This document shows, piece after piece, positions 1 to 11,200 of a stretch of 64,000 nucleotides of DNA. The stretch covers positions 1 through 64,000 of the forward strand of contig MLAK01000756.1 in NCBI GenBank assembly GCA_001839685.1, written 5' to 3'. The notes under the pieces were generated by a model. That model worked only from the letters and a program-made list of their open reading frames with translations. It ran no database searches and was not told the origin of the DNA. Position 1 is the stretch's first letter. Each line of letters starts with the position of its first letter. The position numbers and the translations under genes are program-made. This stretch comes from Tritrichomonas foetus. Lineage: Eukaryota > Parabasalia > Tritrichomonadida > Tritrichomonadidae.

Positions 1-1375
1 CACTTCTTACTAATACTAACTACACCCTGTAAACATTAGAATAACCGCTTTGTTTGATTACCTCTTAGACAATATAATTCTTTATTATTGTACCTGGTAT
101 GAAAAATAATTTTTCAGGTGATGATTCTTTCATCTTGGAAAATATGAAAATACGAATGTTAATTATCTTCTGAAATTTTCAATTTATTAAAAACTGCGTT
201 GAAATAATTCATTTTGAAGACTTTATATATCAATTTGTAGTCCATTATACAATTTTTTGAATGGTATGTTTTTACGTTTGAAATTCTATTAATTGAAAAA
301 TCCATTAAATCTCCTTTTTGTTTGAATGTGTAAAGGCTCATTGAAAATTGTTAGAAAATACAATTAATAAATAATTAGACCAAGTTTGGGGAAATTGAGA
401 TACGTAATTAAACATAATAAGAAGGGGAAATCATAGTAATACGCAAATAATCAAATTCTAAAAAGTTTCTTTCATATTCGCTAAAGAAGAGAAATTGATG
501 AGTTGAATGTCTTTTTTCATATTTTATTATTTATTTAAAGTTAGTATCTATATTTGAGCATTTTCTTGGTGATAGTTGATTAAAAAAGATAAGTAACAAG
601 TAGATTGAGCTTATAACCTTCAATAGAATTACATAAACTGTTTCATTCATTTAGATCATGATCATGAATTCATATGGAAATGATTTTTTAAAAATTGTTA
701 TATCAATATCTTCATAATTATTTCATTATTTACAATATATATAAAACAATCAATTGTATATCCTAATTTAAAATATACAATAATTTATAATTTAATCAAA
801 AAAACTCCTTTTTTTTATAGAAGTGATTCGGTTATTTAGGAAATATTTTCATATGATTTTGATAAATTTCATTATAAAATTATATGATCTCGCTCATCTT
901 CATATTTATTTATTAAACTGATAATTTTGAAAAGACACAGATTACCGTCGTTGAGAAATTGGAAAGGTGATTCGAAAAATAAAAATTTTATAATTACAAA
1001 GTAGATAATTATACATCAGGACCAATACGAATTAACTTTTTGAAAAACAAGAAAAGAATTCACATGATCGCTCTCGATTCATGAAAGATAACATGATTCT
1101 TTGCTTCAAATATCTAATATTTTTGTTAAATACTCTATATTACAGAGTCTGTAATAACTATGTAGTGGATAAACATCATGGTTTCTCCCATTTTTATATC
1201 TTCAAAAATTCAATATGATGATAGATTCAACATAACAAGTTTCCATTAAATATAAATTATTCACTTTCTTCGCAAATATTTTATAGTAAGTGAATTGTAA
1301 TATGAATTCCGATCATGCTGATATCGAAAAAAGGTTATAAAAATGCATTTATTTATTAACAATTTATTTATATAT
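1..1375. other. Intergenic, no gene seen
   Basis: Very AT-rich DNA without a convincing reading frame. A 60-codon frame on the minus strand (159-341) has no recognisable motif or initiator and is probably chance. Short palindromic GATCATGATC lies near 656. Nothing else could be supported. Confidence 0.5.
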
Positions 1376-2419
1376 TTAATTTAATTCATCATTTAAATTG
1401 TCTGCAAGTGATGCAGAAGCAGATGTTGTTTTCATGTTGAGTCTACTATAAGTATCATTCTTTTCACGATCACTCCAAAAACCACATATAATAGCAATAA
1501 CTAGAATTGCAAGTCCCACATAACTTAAAATATAATCCTTAGTTTTATAATTTACCCATTCCTTGAAAAAGAATACACCAATTAATATACCAACTGCAAT
1601 TTGACCAAAATTAGAGAAGCTTGTAATAACAGCACCTAGTTTTTTAACAGTCCACAAATATATATAAGTGCATCCACAAGTATGAACAATACCAAGAATT
1701 AAAGGCCAAAGCATACTTACAAAAGTAGAATTATTGATTGATTCAACAAAAAGTGATGGTTTATCCCAAGCCAATGCAAACAATAACGAATATACTGCAG
1801 ATACAAACAATTGAAAGAATCCACATAATGTTGGTTCACAACTAGCAAGACCTGATTTCATATATACACTTCCAAACCCAAAAGATGCTATTCCTACCAC
1901 CATGAAAATATAATCTAAAGCTGATGGTTTTTCAGCATATGATGAACTAAATGTTGGTAATGTTGTTAGAATTGTTCCTATTAATGCTATAATTTGCGGA
2001 TAAAATTTTTTGAAAGAGAACTTTTCATCTTTTAACATAAAGTTGGCAAAAACTGATGCGAAAAATGGAACACATGATTGCGCAATGTGTATTGTATTTG
2101 ATGGAATAGTTCTCTGACAAACTCCAATTAATGAATGTGGAAATCCATAATAAATAATTCCTCCAAATAATGATTTGAGAATATCCATTTTATGAAAAGT
2201 AAGTGATTCAATAATGTTTAAACGAATTCTTATTTCGAATGTAAATCGAATCCCAAGAATGATAGCTGCAGTAGCAAAAGCATAAATCATTCGGAGTGCA
2301 GTTAATGTAGCACCTGGATAGGTTTCTAAACCAAGCATAGCAATACCATATGACGTTCCATAAAGGAAACAAAGTGATATAAACCCTAAAATTGCTCCAG
2401 CGCGTTCATACCATAACAT
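1376..2419 (-). CDS. EamA-like drug/metabolite transporter (DMT superfamily)
   Basis: A 347-residue multi-pass membrane protein with about ten hydrophobic helices in two repeated halves, as in EamA/DMT transporters that move sugars, nucleotide-sugars or metabolites across membranes. The first half begins with the family-like SLCFLYGTSYGIAMLGLET helix. A second-half helix pair ends in a short polar C-terminal tail rich in Ser, Asn and Asp. The frame is open nine codons further upstream, but only through a TTG. The ATG at 2419 is preferred because an initiator-like TCATTATTAAG lies just ahead of it. The next gene on the same strand, at 3753-5006, belongs to the same superfamily but is not a close copy. 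The substrate cannot be told from the sequence; the family call is secure and the specific transport role is not. Confidence 0.8.
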   Translation of the reverse strand: MLWYERAGAILGFISLCFLYGTSYGIAMLGLETYPGATLTALRMIYAFATAAIILGIRFTFEIRIRLNIIESLTFHKMDILKSLFGGIIYYGFPHSLIGVCQRTIPSNTIHIAQSCVPFFASVFANFMLKDEKFSFKKFYPQIIALIGTILTTLPTFSSSYAEKPSALDYIFMVVGIASFGFGSVYMKSGLASCEPTLCGFFQLFVSAVYSLLFALAWDKPSLFVESINNSTFVSMLWPLILGIVHTCGCTYIYLWTVKKLGAVITSFSNFGQIAVGILIGVFFFKEWVNYKTKDYILSYVGLAILVIAIICGFWSDREKNDTYSRLNMKTTSASASLADNLNDELN

Positions 2420-2423
2420 TTCG

Positions 2424-2434
2424 CTTAATAATGA
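2424..2434 (-). promoter_or_regulatory. Trichomonad initiator (Inr) of the EamA-like gene
   Basis: TCATTATTAAG directly precedes GCGAA-ATG on the minus strand. It fits the trichomonad initiator consensus TCA-Y-(T/A), where the A is the transcription start. Its position, about 10 bases before the ATG at 2419, decides that start over an upstream TTG. Confidence 0.6.
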
Positions 2435-2939
2435 TGTGAACGTCAATTTTCAATTGAATTTGGTTCAATAAGAAAGATTTTATCTTGTTTTGAGAATTTT
2501 CATCAATTAAAACTGTCCATGTTTCTATTTCTCTTATAGATATTATTAATTGTTAAAAAAACAAGAAATTCATGAAATTAATTTTCTATAATTCCTGTCA
2601 TTTGCCATTTTTCAATGATAACAAATGACTTGTCAAATAGTCAACGAAAACATTCCATCTTGAAAAGCTTTTTTGTAATAATATGTTACAAGCACTGTCA
2701 TTTGAGATATATGAAAGCAATTAGGAGAGAATTTATGCTATTCGCATGAGAACTCTTTTATAACTTTGTCCTCTGTTGAAAACAAATATAAAAATTGAAG
2801 AAGGAACCAATATATATGAACACTGGTGATCATATATGATACATTCTATACCAGAAAAATTATTATTAGAGTCCATAGTGAAAAAAGAATCCCAAAACTC
2901 GAATTATATATGATCCTCACTCCACTAGTTTAAAAACCT

Positions 2940-3300
2940 TCAAAAAAGTATCTTTGATTTAACTATTTTGGAATTTATAAAACTCGCTAAACTCACAGTC
3001 CAAGTGATTATCTCGTACAAAACGATTCCAAACGAGTAGACATCTGCATGAGCTAAATAATCTTTCTGTACGACAACTTAGGGAGCAATGTAGTAAGAAT
3101 CAGCGCTTTTTCGATTCGTAATATCTATGTCGTTATTTTTCCATGCAAATCCAAAATCGATGATAATAGGATGTATTTGCTTATTGTTTGGTTTTGGAAT
3201 CATTCAAAGTTGCTTGTTTGATTCTATATTTTCCTTTTCCTTCTTCCTCATTGATGATGTGAAAATCCTTTTTTGACAAGCATCTCAACTTTTTCACTTT
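2940..3300 (-). pseudogene. Protein-kinase pseudogene (TKL-like fragment)
   Basis: Not an open frame. Conceptual minus-strand translation gives a clear kinase C-lobe: IIIDFGFAW (the DFG magnesium loop), then an activation segment ending SYYIAP followed by TAA where the Glu of APE belongs, then DVYSFGIVLYEIITWT (the helix F region typical of tyrosine-kinase-like kinases). Upstream of the DFG the reading is broken by another stop and the HRD catalytic loop is not recognisable. Downstream the frame stops at about 2940. This is a decayed copy of one of the many trichomonad kinases. The kinase origin is firm; the exact borders are estimates. Confidence 0.72.
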
Positions 3301-3752
3301 TTTATGAATATCTTTCTACATTTTTCTTTTTTCGTTCTTTCCTCTTCATTATCTTTATACAGAGTAGCTAATTTCAATAAATTTTGATTGACTAGGTTTA
3401 GAAAGTCATCTTTTATGAAAAATTCGAGAATTTGATAAATCAATTTTGTCGAGATATGGATAAAAAGCATCAATACTTATGCTCAAAGACATGGGTTCAT
3501 CTAGTAGACTTTTTAGCATGGATTTCTGTTTGATGACTTCATGATATTTTTTATTATTTTATAAAAAATCGTCAAAAAAATTCCGAGCATTTTAAATGCT
3601 TTTGATTTATTATAACATTTCTATATTTTAAACAAATTCTATTTCTTCTTAAAATTAATTTCATTCTATCTCTAAAATAACTTCGTGAAATATGATTTTC
3701 CAAATTAATCATAAAAAATATGTCCAAAAACTCTATTTTATTTAAACATATT
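3301..3752. other. Intergenic, nothing supported
   Basis: AT-rich spacer between the kinase relic and the SLC35F6-like gene. It may contain further decayed kinase-gene sequence, but I cannot read a motif in it. Confidence 0.4.
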
Positions 3753-5006
3753 TTAAAGCTCCTTCTCAATTACAAGAGGTGGCTTGTTACTTGTGTCGGA
3801 GACTTTGAATTCTTCTTCTGGTTTCTTTTCATCCAGTTTTTCATAATATACGAATGGAAGTTTCCAAATCGAGTTATAAATCAGCATTCCAGTGAAGAGG
3901 AGTAAAAATCCACTTAATTGCATGAAAGACCATTTCGACCAGCTTTCGCCGATCGACGGATGATGATTTCCATAATCAGTGCCTTCAAGAGAGTAGTATA
4001 GAATTACTTGGACAATCCAAATGCACAATGTTCTCATTGATTCGATGATTGTTCGCATGACAGCATTCGTGATATTTGTTACAAACATAGCAGTAGTATT
4101 GAAAAATAGAATGACAACAATATAAACAAGTGAGAGACCAATTAAAATTGGCTGATCAACCAGCATATATAAAGTGTCAAGTGTGTCTTCATGAATTCCA
4201 TTTCCTTCTTCACTTCCTGAAGCTGCAAATTGAACGATGGGCATTGCTACAGCCAATGTAATAATGCACCCCCACATTCCTTCAATACCAACCATATAAA
4301 TCGGGCTGGCATGAATGTCATGTAACAAATAATCTTCGAGGACAACCTGAGCAGCTCGAATGACCTGTGAGCCAATCATAAGGAGAATCGCAATGATGAC
4401 TTTTCCCTCGGAAGCGTCCTCGTTTGCAATTCCTGTCGAGCACGCGGCAGAGGCACCAACAACAACCAAAGCTATCGTCACAACAGCGACGCCAAACCAC
4501 ATATATCCGTAATATTTTCGCTTCAAAATAAGCGCGTGGAAGATGGCTGAAAAGACGACCATTGCGCCGCGTAGCATATTCCAGGCAGACGCCTGGATCC
4601 AAAGTAAGGCGACGTTTGAAATTCCTGTTGATAGAAGATCGCAGCACGCTGGGATTGCCAGAATGAAAACTGTTTTGAGCTTACTTCTGAGTGTTTCGAC
4701 GTCTTTTGTATCGGGATTGTGAATTTGGTCATTATCTGCGGTTTTATCGTTGTTGATTATGATATCGGTTTTCCTTGCTTTACACTTGACGATGGATTCG
4801 TAAATGACATAAACGATAAGTGCTGCAAACATTCCGATAAACATAATGAATGTTTGCCACCACGGTTTTTCGAATTTATGGTAATTGTTATTTCGTCCGA
4901 TCGCATATTGTTCAAACATGAATTTTTGGATAACGATAGTGCATGTTCAAAAGAAAAGCATGCCTGGTATGGCGACAATTCTCTGCCATTTAGGTATATC
5001 GCCCAT
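3753..5006 (-). CDS. SLC35F6-like transporter, interrupted by an in-frame TGA
   Basis: Multi-pass transporter of the SLC35F/EamA group. The signature stretch AIPACCDLLSTGISNVALL and the following ASAWNMLRGAMVVFSAIF match the SLC35F6 family, where the equivalent text is ALCD-TSLMYVAL and MLRGAVIIFTGLF. The open frame from the ATG at 4919 lacks the first membrane helix. Reading on in the same frame, an ATG at 5004-5006 starts MGDIPKWQRIVAIPGMLFF, then comes a TGA at 4947-4949, then TCTIVIQKFMFEQ, which joins the main frame. In relatives this is helix 1 (roughly GMLVTGSINTLSAKW), so the stop replaces a conserved small residue, probably Gly (GGA to TGA). The gene is either recently inactivated or carries a base error. 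The C-terminus is Glu/Lys-rich and cytosolic-like. Confidence 0.8.
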
Positions 5007-5594
5007 GAAGTTTGATGAATTATCAATTTTCTATGCAATTGAAATTTGAATTTGGAATATAAAAATGATTGAATTGATTATGATCAGTGATTTAAAAATT
5101 CATAGATTTGATCAATGTAAATTCACATATCCTGGTCAGATATTTTTTCAAATTTTCAGTGGGTTTAAAAAAATGTAAATGCACGCAAAATTGAGTGGGC
5201 TCGGCAATTTTCTTTGATCAAGTGAATGAAAAGGATGTATTGGAGAATGATCTCGGCTCTAAGACCAGATTTGCAAAAACTTACGACTAAGCTTTGGAGT
5301 TTCATAATAATGTAAAATTAAAATAGTGATTCATTTTTATGATTCCATTTTGAGTTTATGTCTAAGAGTGAATATGGAATCGATATTAATATTTAATAAG
5401 ATTAAATATATGAATCATAAAGTGAAGAATCAGAATATCTAAAAAAATAAATAAATAAATAAAAGGTCGATCATTTTATTTAATCGATTATTTTATTCAC
5501 AATAAAACCAAAAATACAAAAATAGTTACATAATCAATCATACATATAGCGCATAACAAAGTTAAATAATTCTGCTTGATTGAATCATACAAAA
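5007..5594. other. Intergenic, nothing supported
   Basis: Spacer of about 590 bases between two minus-strand genes. No frame, RNA-like structure or repeat could be supported apart from a short AAATA run near 5440-5460. Confidence 0.4.
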
Positions 5595-6938
5595 TTAGCA
5601 CTTCATTAATGGTGAATCTTCTTCTACAGCTTCAATAGCTGGTTCAGCAACATAAGAAAACCCAGGAACATTTGACTGTCCTAAAAGTACGGGTGATCCA
5701 AATGAATCTGCAGCAGGCTCCTGAGTAAATTCATCATCGAAATTATTTGTTGACTCAGCACCATAAATATCAGGCACGAAATTAGGCTTCACCTTTTTCT
5801 GTAAAACATCATCAAAATTCAGCCCATCCCAAAATTCGTGGGTTTTCATATCCTCGAACTTGGCTCGTTGTTCAGGATTTTTCTTTAAGAACTTACTTAT
5901 GAAATCTTTTTGAACTGCTGTTGCACCTCGGGGGAAAGTAATTTCATCACGTAAAATGGATTGCATTAATCGATTACGATTTGTGCTATAAAATGGTGTA
6001 CATCCGTATAGCATTTCATAGGCAAGTACACCAAAAGACCACCAATCGACACTATAAGTGTATGCGTCTCTAGCAATAATTTCAGGTGCAATATACTCAG
6101 GTGTTCCACAAAAAGAAGCGGTATGTTCATTTTCTGTAGAAATGTCTTTTGATAGTCCAAAATCAGTGATTTTGATATGTCCATCATCATCTAATAAGAT
6201 GTTTTCAGTTTTTAGGTCACGATAAACAACACCAATTGAATGAAGATATTCAAGGGCTAATCCAATTTCAGCTAAATATAATCTAGCTTCACATAAAGAA
6301 AGTTTCAAGTTTTCTTTTAGCCTTTTGAAAAGTTCACCGCCAGGAGCATATTCAAGAATGAAATAAAATTTTGTTTCGGTTTGAAATGAATAATATAGTT
6401 GGACAATAAAAGGATGGTTTGCTTTCACTAAAATGTTTCTTTCGTTAATTACGGTGTAAACTTTTTTTGTAGCAAATAAGCGATTTTTGTGGATGGTTTT
6501 CATTGCGAAGTGTTCGCCTGTAGCTTTATTTTTAACCAACATAACTTTTCCGTAAAAACCTCGACCGATGACTGATACGATATCGAATGAGTCAATTGTA
6601 ATTCCTGGAGGTGGTCGTAAAGTGCAGGATCGAAGGGCGACGGCCCAAGCTGTTATTGTTTCTGTATTGTCGCTGACAAAATTGAGAGGAGATTTTGCGG
6701 GATTGGTTAAAACTAATAGTGGCATTTTTTCTTGATCATGGACTTCAATTATTGTTTCGGGAGTTATTGGAATCTCGAGTTCGTATTTATCGGTGTCTTT
6801 TGTTCGTTTGACATAAAGGGCGCTATTACAAAGTTCACAGAAACATGAATGCAAGATTCCAAAAAATGCGCCTTTCCTCTTTAGAGTTCCTGAATACACG
6901 ACTGTGCCAACGCGTTCAATACGCTTTGGGCTTTTCAT
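5595..6938 (-). CDS. AKT-like AGC serine/threonine kinase with PH-like domain
   Basis: 447 residues. A PH-like domain (about residues 8-105) would bind membrane phosphoinositides. The kinase domain follows (about 117-370) with glycine loop GRGFYG (125-130), ATP-binding Lys147, helix-C Glu166, catalytic loop YRDLKTEN (239-246), DFG (259-261) and activation loop TASFCGTPEYIAPE (273-286). The Thr in this loop is the PDK1-type site of AGC kinases. A C-terminal tail holds NFDDEFT (turn-motif region) and a hydrophobic motif GFSYV near 426-430. The domain order PH, kinase, AGC tail is that of AKT/RAC and related kinases, and every catalytic residue is present, so it should be active. Length is usual for the family. 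It lies alone between two long spacers. It could equally be called an SGK- or S6K-like trichomonad AGC kinase. Confidence 0.92.
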   Translation of the reverse strand: MKSPKRIERVGTVVYSGTLKRKGAFFGILHSCFCELCNSALYVKRTKDTDKYELEIPITPETIIEVHDQEKMPLLVLTNPAKSPLNFVSDNTETITAWAVALRSCTLRPPPGITIDSFDIVSVIGRGFYGKVMLVKNKATGEHFAMKTIHKNRLFATKKVYTVINERNILVKANHPFIVQLYYSFQTETKFYFILEYAPGGELFKRLKENLKLSLCEARLYLAEIGLALEYLHSIGVVYRDLKTENILLDDDGHIKITDFGLSKDISTENEHTASFCGTPEYIAPEIIARDAYTYSVDWWSFGVLAYEMLYGCTPFYSTNRNRLMQSILRDEITFPRGATAVQKDFISKFLKKNPEQRAKFEDMKTHEFWDGLNFDDVLQKKVKPNFVPDIYGAESTNNFDDEFTQEPAADSFGSPVLLGQSNVPGFSYVAEPAIEAVEEDSPLMKC

Positions 6939-8277
6939 TGTTGAACAAATAATTGAATTTAGAATGATTCGAAGCTCTTGTTGAGTTTTTCAATGGAATT
7001 TCATAAGTTTTTCAATAAGTTTGAATAGAAACGTTGAAAAGGTGATGTGTTTATTAAATTGATGTAAACTTGTGAAAAAGAGTATGTGTATATTTGCTAT
7101 TTCATTGAAATTAGCATATAAATTATTTGTGAAAAGTGAATCATCACTTTTATATGCTAATTTCATCGAAATTGCAAATATAAAGAAATATTCAATGTCA
7201 TTAGCATCGGCAAACCTTATTTGCAGATATATGTTGTATACCGATTGAAATGCAGATAGATTAAGAAATAAGTCGATTCAAGATCATTTAGTTCTTTTTT
7301 TGAATGAAAATTTGATTTCATATTGGCCATAGAATGTTATGGCACTTTTTGGTAAAATAGATGTATCATAATTTGAAGTTGGTTGAGTACTCAAAAAATT
7401 ATTCCATACTCAAATTGAAATATAATTGGTCAAAAAAAGGTGAAAATTGGAATGGAGTGATCTATTAATAATATTGAGCCGAGATATACTTAAGAGAATT
7501 ACCTGAATAAATGATTTCACCAATTCATCACGAATATGGTTTTAGGATGTTATATAAATATAAATACTTCGGGAAAATGAAGTGGAAAATGATGATAATA
7601 TTGAATTAATTGAAAAAATTGAATAGATCAATTATTTCACGATTTTTCTGGATTTATGATATCAAGCCTCTCAAGATGGGAATAGATGTCAATTTAACAA
7701 AACAAAAATGATTATATGGGGAAAGATTTCATAATAACGAGATAATTTCAATTCTCGGTGTTGTTTTGGATAGAAAAGTGTGAATGAAGTGTATTTATCC
7801 ATTCAAAACACTTTTCTACATATCTGATAATTTACACAAAATTGAATACCCAACTGTATTTTTAAATTTCAATCTAATTTTATCTTGGCGATCTTGAGGA
7901 ACCACCGATAGCTTCACTTTTAATTATGAAAGTTATAAAGATGTTTTATCGAAGAAATTAAAGTATCTCTGTTATAGAATCGTTCATCTATTAGATATAA
8001 ATATTTCCCTGGATAATCGAAAGAGAATCAGTATTTTCTTTGTTACAGATTGAAAGACTCACACAATTTCAATTGAGGATATTATTAGAAATTGGGATCA
8101 TTTAGAAAAATTTATTTTTCAAAATAATATTTCTATAGGTTCAATCATTCAATATTTAAAAAATATTGAGAAATAAATATCTCAAATTATTAAAATTCTA
8201 AGTAAACATTCAAATAATTAATGCAAAAATTGTGTGATAAAAGAAACAGTTCTGAAAAATAATGTTTTTAAAATATC
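6939..8277. other. Long intergenic region with an inverted repeat
   Basis: About 1.3 kb between divergently oriented AKT-like kinase and adenylyl cyclase genes, so it probably holds both promoters. Apart from the inverted repeat at 7089-7182 I see no coding or RNA signal. Confidence 0.5.
7089..7182. repeat. Long imperfect inverted repeat (hairpin)
   Basis: The left arm TATATTTGCTATTTCATTG continues into AAATTAGCATATA. Its reverse complement recurs from about 7150 to 7182 with only a few mismatches. Inner arms AAAAGTGA and TCACTTTT face each other across a short loop, with an unpaired insertion of about a dozen bases on the left side. It could form a cruciform in DNA or a long hairpin in RNA. 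It lies 150 bases upstream of the AKT-like kinase start. Confidence 0.75.
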
Positions 8278-11200
8278 ATGAATGTTGAGTCGTCTGCTGT
8301 TCAACAATCTGTGATGTCAACATCATCACAGGTTAGCGCAAATACACAAGCCCAGAAACTCACATCAGGTAACCTTTATTTTTTCCCAATTATGGACCAA
8401 ATATCTCAGACCGTTCATCTTTCAGAATTCCTCGTTTTCATTTTCCAATTGTGGCTTTTCTTTCAAATGATCGCCGTTACTTTTTGGGTTCCGATGAATC
8501 CAAATCTCGATAATCCTCAATTCCTGAAAGATACTAAATATATCACAGCTGTTGCTTTTTGCTACTACGACGACGGCACTCAAAATTCCTGGATTATACC
8601 ACTAATCGTCTACGTCATTCTTTTCGTGATTAGCTTAATGTTTTCGGTTTATGAAATATTGTATTATAAATCCCATAGAAAATTAATTCAATGGACACTC
8701 TATCCTGTCAGGTTCTTCACAGAAATTATCCCCCTCGTTTTGCTCCATCCAATTGCTGCTTTATTTGGAATTTTAATTCATTCGCCATCTGTGGATTCCT
8801 TAAAAATATTCTCAATTACGGTTTTATCTCTTTTATATGTATATTTTGCAGTTTTGATGGTAATAACATCAACTTTCCTCAACATGTCTGCTTTTCTCGA
8901 AAAACACGCTTTTGCCACTTTTGATTCTGGTGTTTATAATACTTTTGTAATTATTTCATCACTTTTATGCGCTTTTCAATATTTTGTTCAGTATTTCCCA
9001 GTATGGTCAATTTATTTCTTAGTTGCGATTCATATTATGGGATTAATTCAAACATCTTTTCATGCAATTTATTTTCCATATATAAGCAAAATTTCGAACA
9101 TTTTACATTTAGCAATCATCATGATTACCGGACTTCTTGATATCCTTCGAGTGATTTCTATTTTTGTAATTTTCCCAGATGGCATCTTTCAATATATTGC
9201 TTGTGCAATTGTTGGTATATCAATTATTTTATCAATTGTCGCATATATAGTTATTATTAAAAAGGCGAAGAATAAATTGATGTACTGTTTCCCACACCAG
9301 CCGTCTGAAAATGAAGAACAAATGAAAAATCGTTTATCTGATGAAGAAAAAGTCGAAAGATTCTCATCTTTAAATATTTTAACTCATCGCCGCAGAGCAT
9401 TATTTTATTTGCACGTTGGCCTTGAATATATGTCAGAATTATTCATCGATCTTTCTTTATTCAAATGGCTCAGTCAAAATCAACCACCAACTGAAATCTT
9501 AGTTGATGTTATTCGCATTTGTATTTTATTCCCTGGTGAATACCGACTTGCTAATATGATAATGAGTCAAGCTTTACAAAGAAGAAACTTAAAAATGTCG
9601 CATCATTGTTTACTTTTTCAAGTTTTACGAATTCGAATTTTACGACAATCTTCAACTTCAATTCAATCTTCTCAAAAATTATCAGAAATGAAAAACTTAA
9701 ACAAATCATGTGAAAATGAGGTACTGAGTTTCTTTAATAGATCAGATAATATAAATCTTGGACTTTTATTGCACATTTATAAAAAGCTTTCCCATACACA
9801 ATCAATGTGGGAAGAAGCAATGAAATCTTTCCCTAACTCTCCAGTTCATCGTGAAGAATATATCCGCTTTTTAGTTGAATGTCAAACTAATTTTGATTCT
9901 GCAATTGTTCAGGCACATAGAAAAGATTTAATTGAAACTGGTGTCAACTTTTCTGTTGATTATTGCTTTAGGTCTTTGGCTAGGACTTATCCACAATATT
10001 TGAAAATGAAGGTAATAGATTTGAAAGGGCACTTTATGAAGCAAACTGCTCGAAAAGGAAGTCAATCTCAAGCATCAGATCAATCTAATCAACTTTCTTA
10101 TACATCAACATCTGATATGGATCAAAAAATGGAAGAAAAAATTGGAAAAACTATCATTACACATGCACGTATTCGTTTGGCATTGCAAAATGCAACACAA
10201 GGTAAGAAAGCGAATAATTCTACGCGTTTAGTGTATTTCAACTTTATTGTTGCTATTTTTTCACTTACATTATTCACTGTTTTATTTTCATTATTTTTTA
10301 CTTATTTCGAAGATATGTATAGCGCCACTGAAAGATCAAAGAAAGTTATTAAATGCAGAATTAATTACGCACTGGCTAATCTATGCTTACTTTTAGATTG
10401 GACCAATAACACTAATCCTAAAAAGATGGAAATTTCACCTGCAGATGAAGAAATTTGGTTCTCAAAAGAATCAAAGGATTCCGGTGTAATTGATCCTAAT
10501 TACAACTATTCCAAAAATGCAATGTTCTTTAATGTTATATCACAAGAATATTATTCTGAGTTTTTGTTTGATTTTGCTAGTCTTGCAAGATCAGGTGTAA
10601 ATATTTTCCCAATTGCTGTTCAAGTTATGGAAGAAGTTGTTCCTTTAACTTATTGTGATAAGGGTGATCCAATTATTGTTACCAATACCACACTTCGAGG
10701 TGCACTTGTTTTCAATTTAATGTTTCAGGTTATGCTTGCTGCTTACCAGCGTGATTATGATAAATATTTCACAGATAATGATTTTTTCTGCACCCTTTTT
10801 GCAACAATGCCCAAAATTGGTGATGCTTTTAGAGATTTTCGGTTGAATATTGTGAGCAGTCAAGTGTCAGATGCAACATCTATCAAATCTACCTTAAACT
10901 ATATGCTTATTTTAATACCTGTTGCATTTATAATTATAGTATTCATCCCTTATCTAATCATCACTCTCTTATTTAATAATGAAATTAAATATTTTGCTTC
11001 TTTAATCATGTCTGTAGATAAAGTACATAAAGATAGTGCAATGCAGCCTATTATGAAATTGGATACTGAAGTGAAAGATGTTTCAAACGCTGAAGAATCA
11101 TCACCAACTGCATATAAAGCTGGACTTTATTTGGCAATGATCTTCATTTTATCATGTGGCTTAATGGGCTTCATTATTGGAATTGTTTATACCGTTCAAA

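Noticed and set aside
4919..4947. A hidden intron to explain the missing N-terminus of the SLC35F6-like gene
   Set aside because: The upstream segment is in the same frame and contiguous, and there are no splice motifs; a single TGA is the simpler explanation.
7089..7182. Transposon with terminal inverted repeats
   Set aside because: There is no interior sequence of useful size and no visible target-site duplication; only a hairpin is supported.
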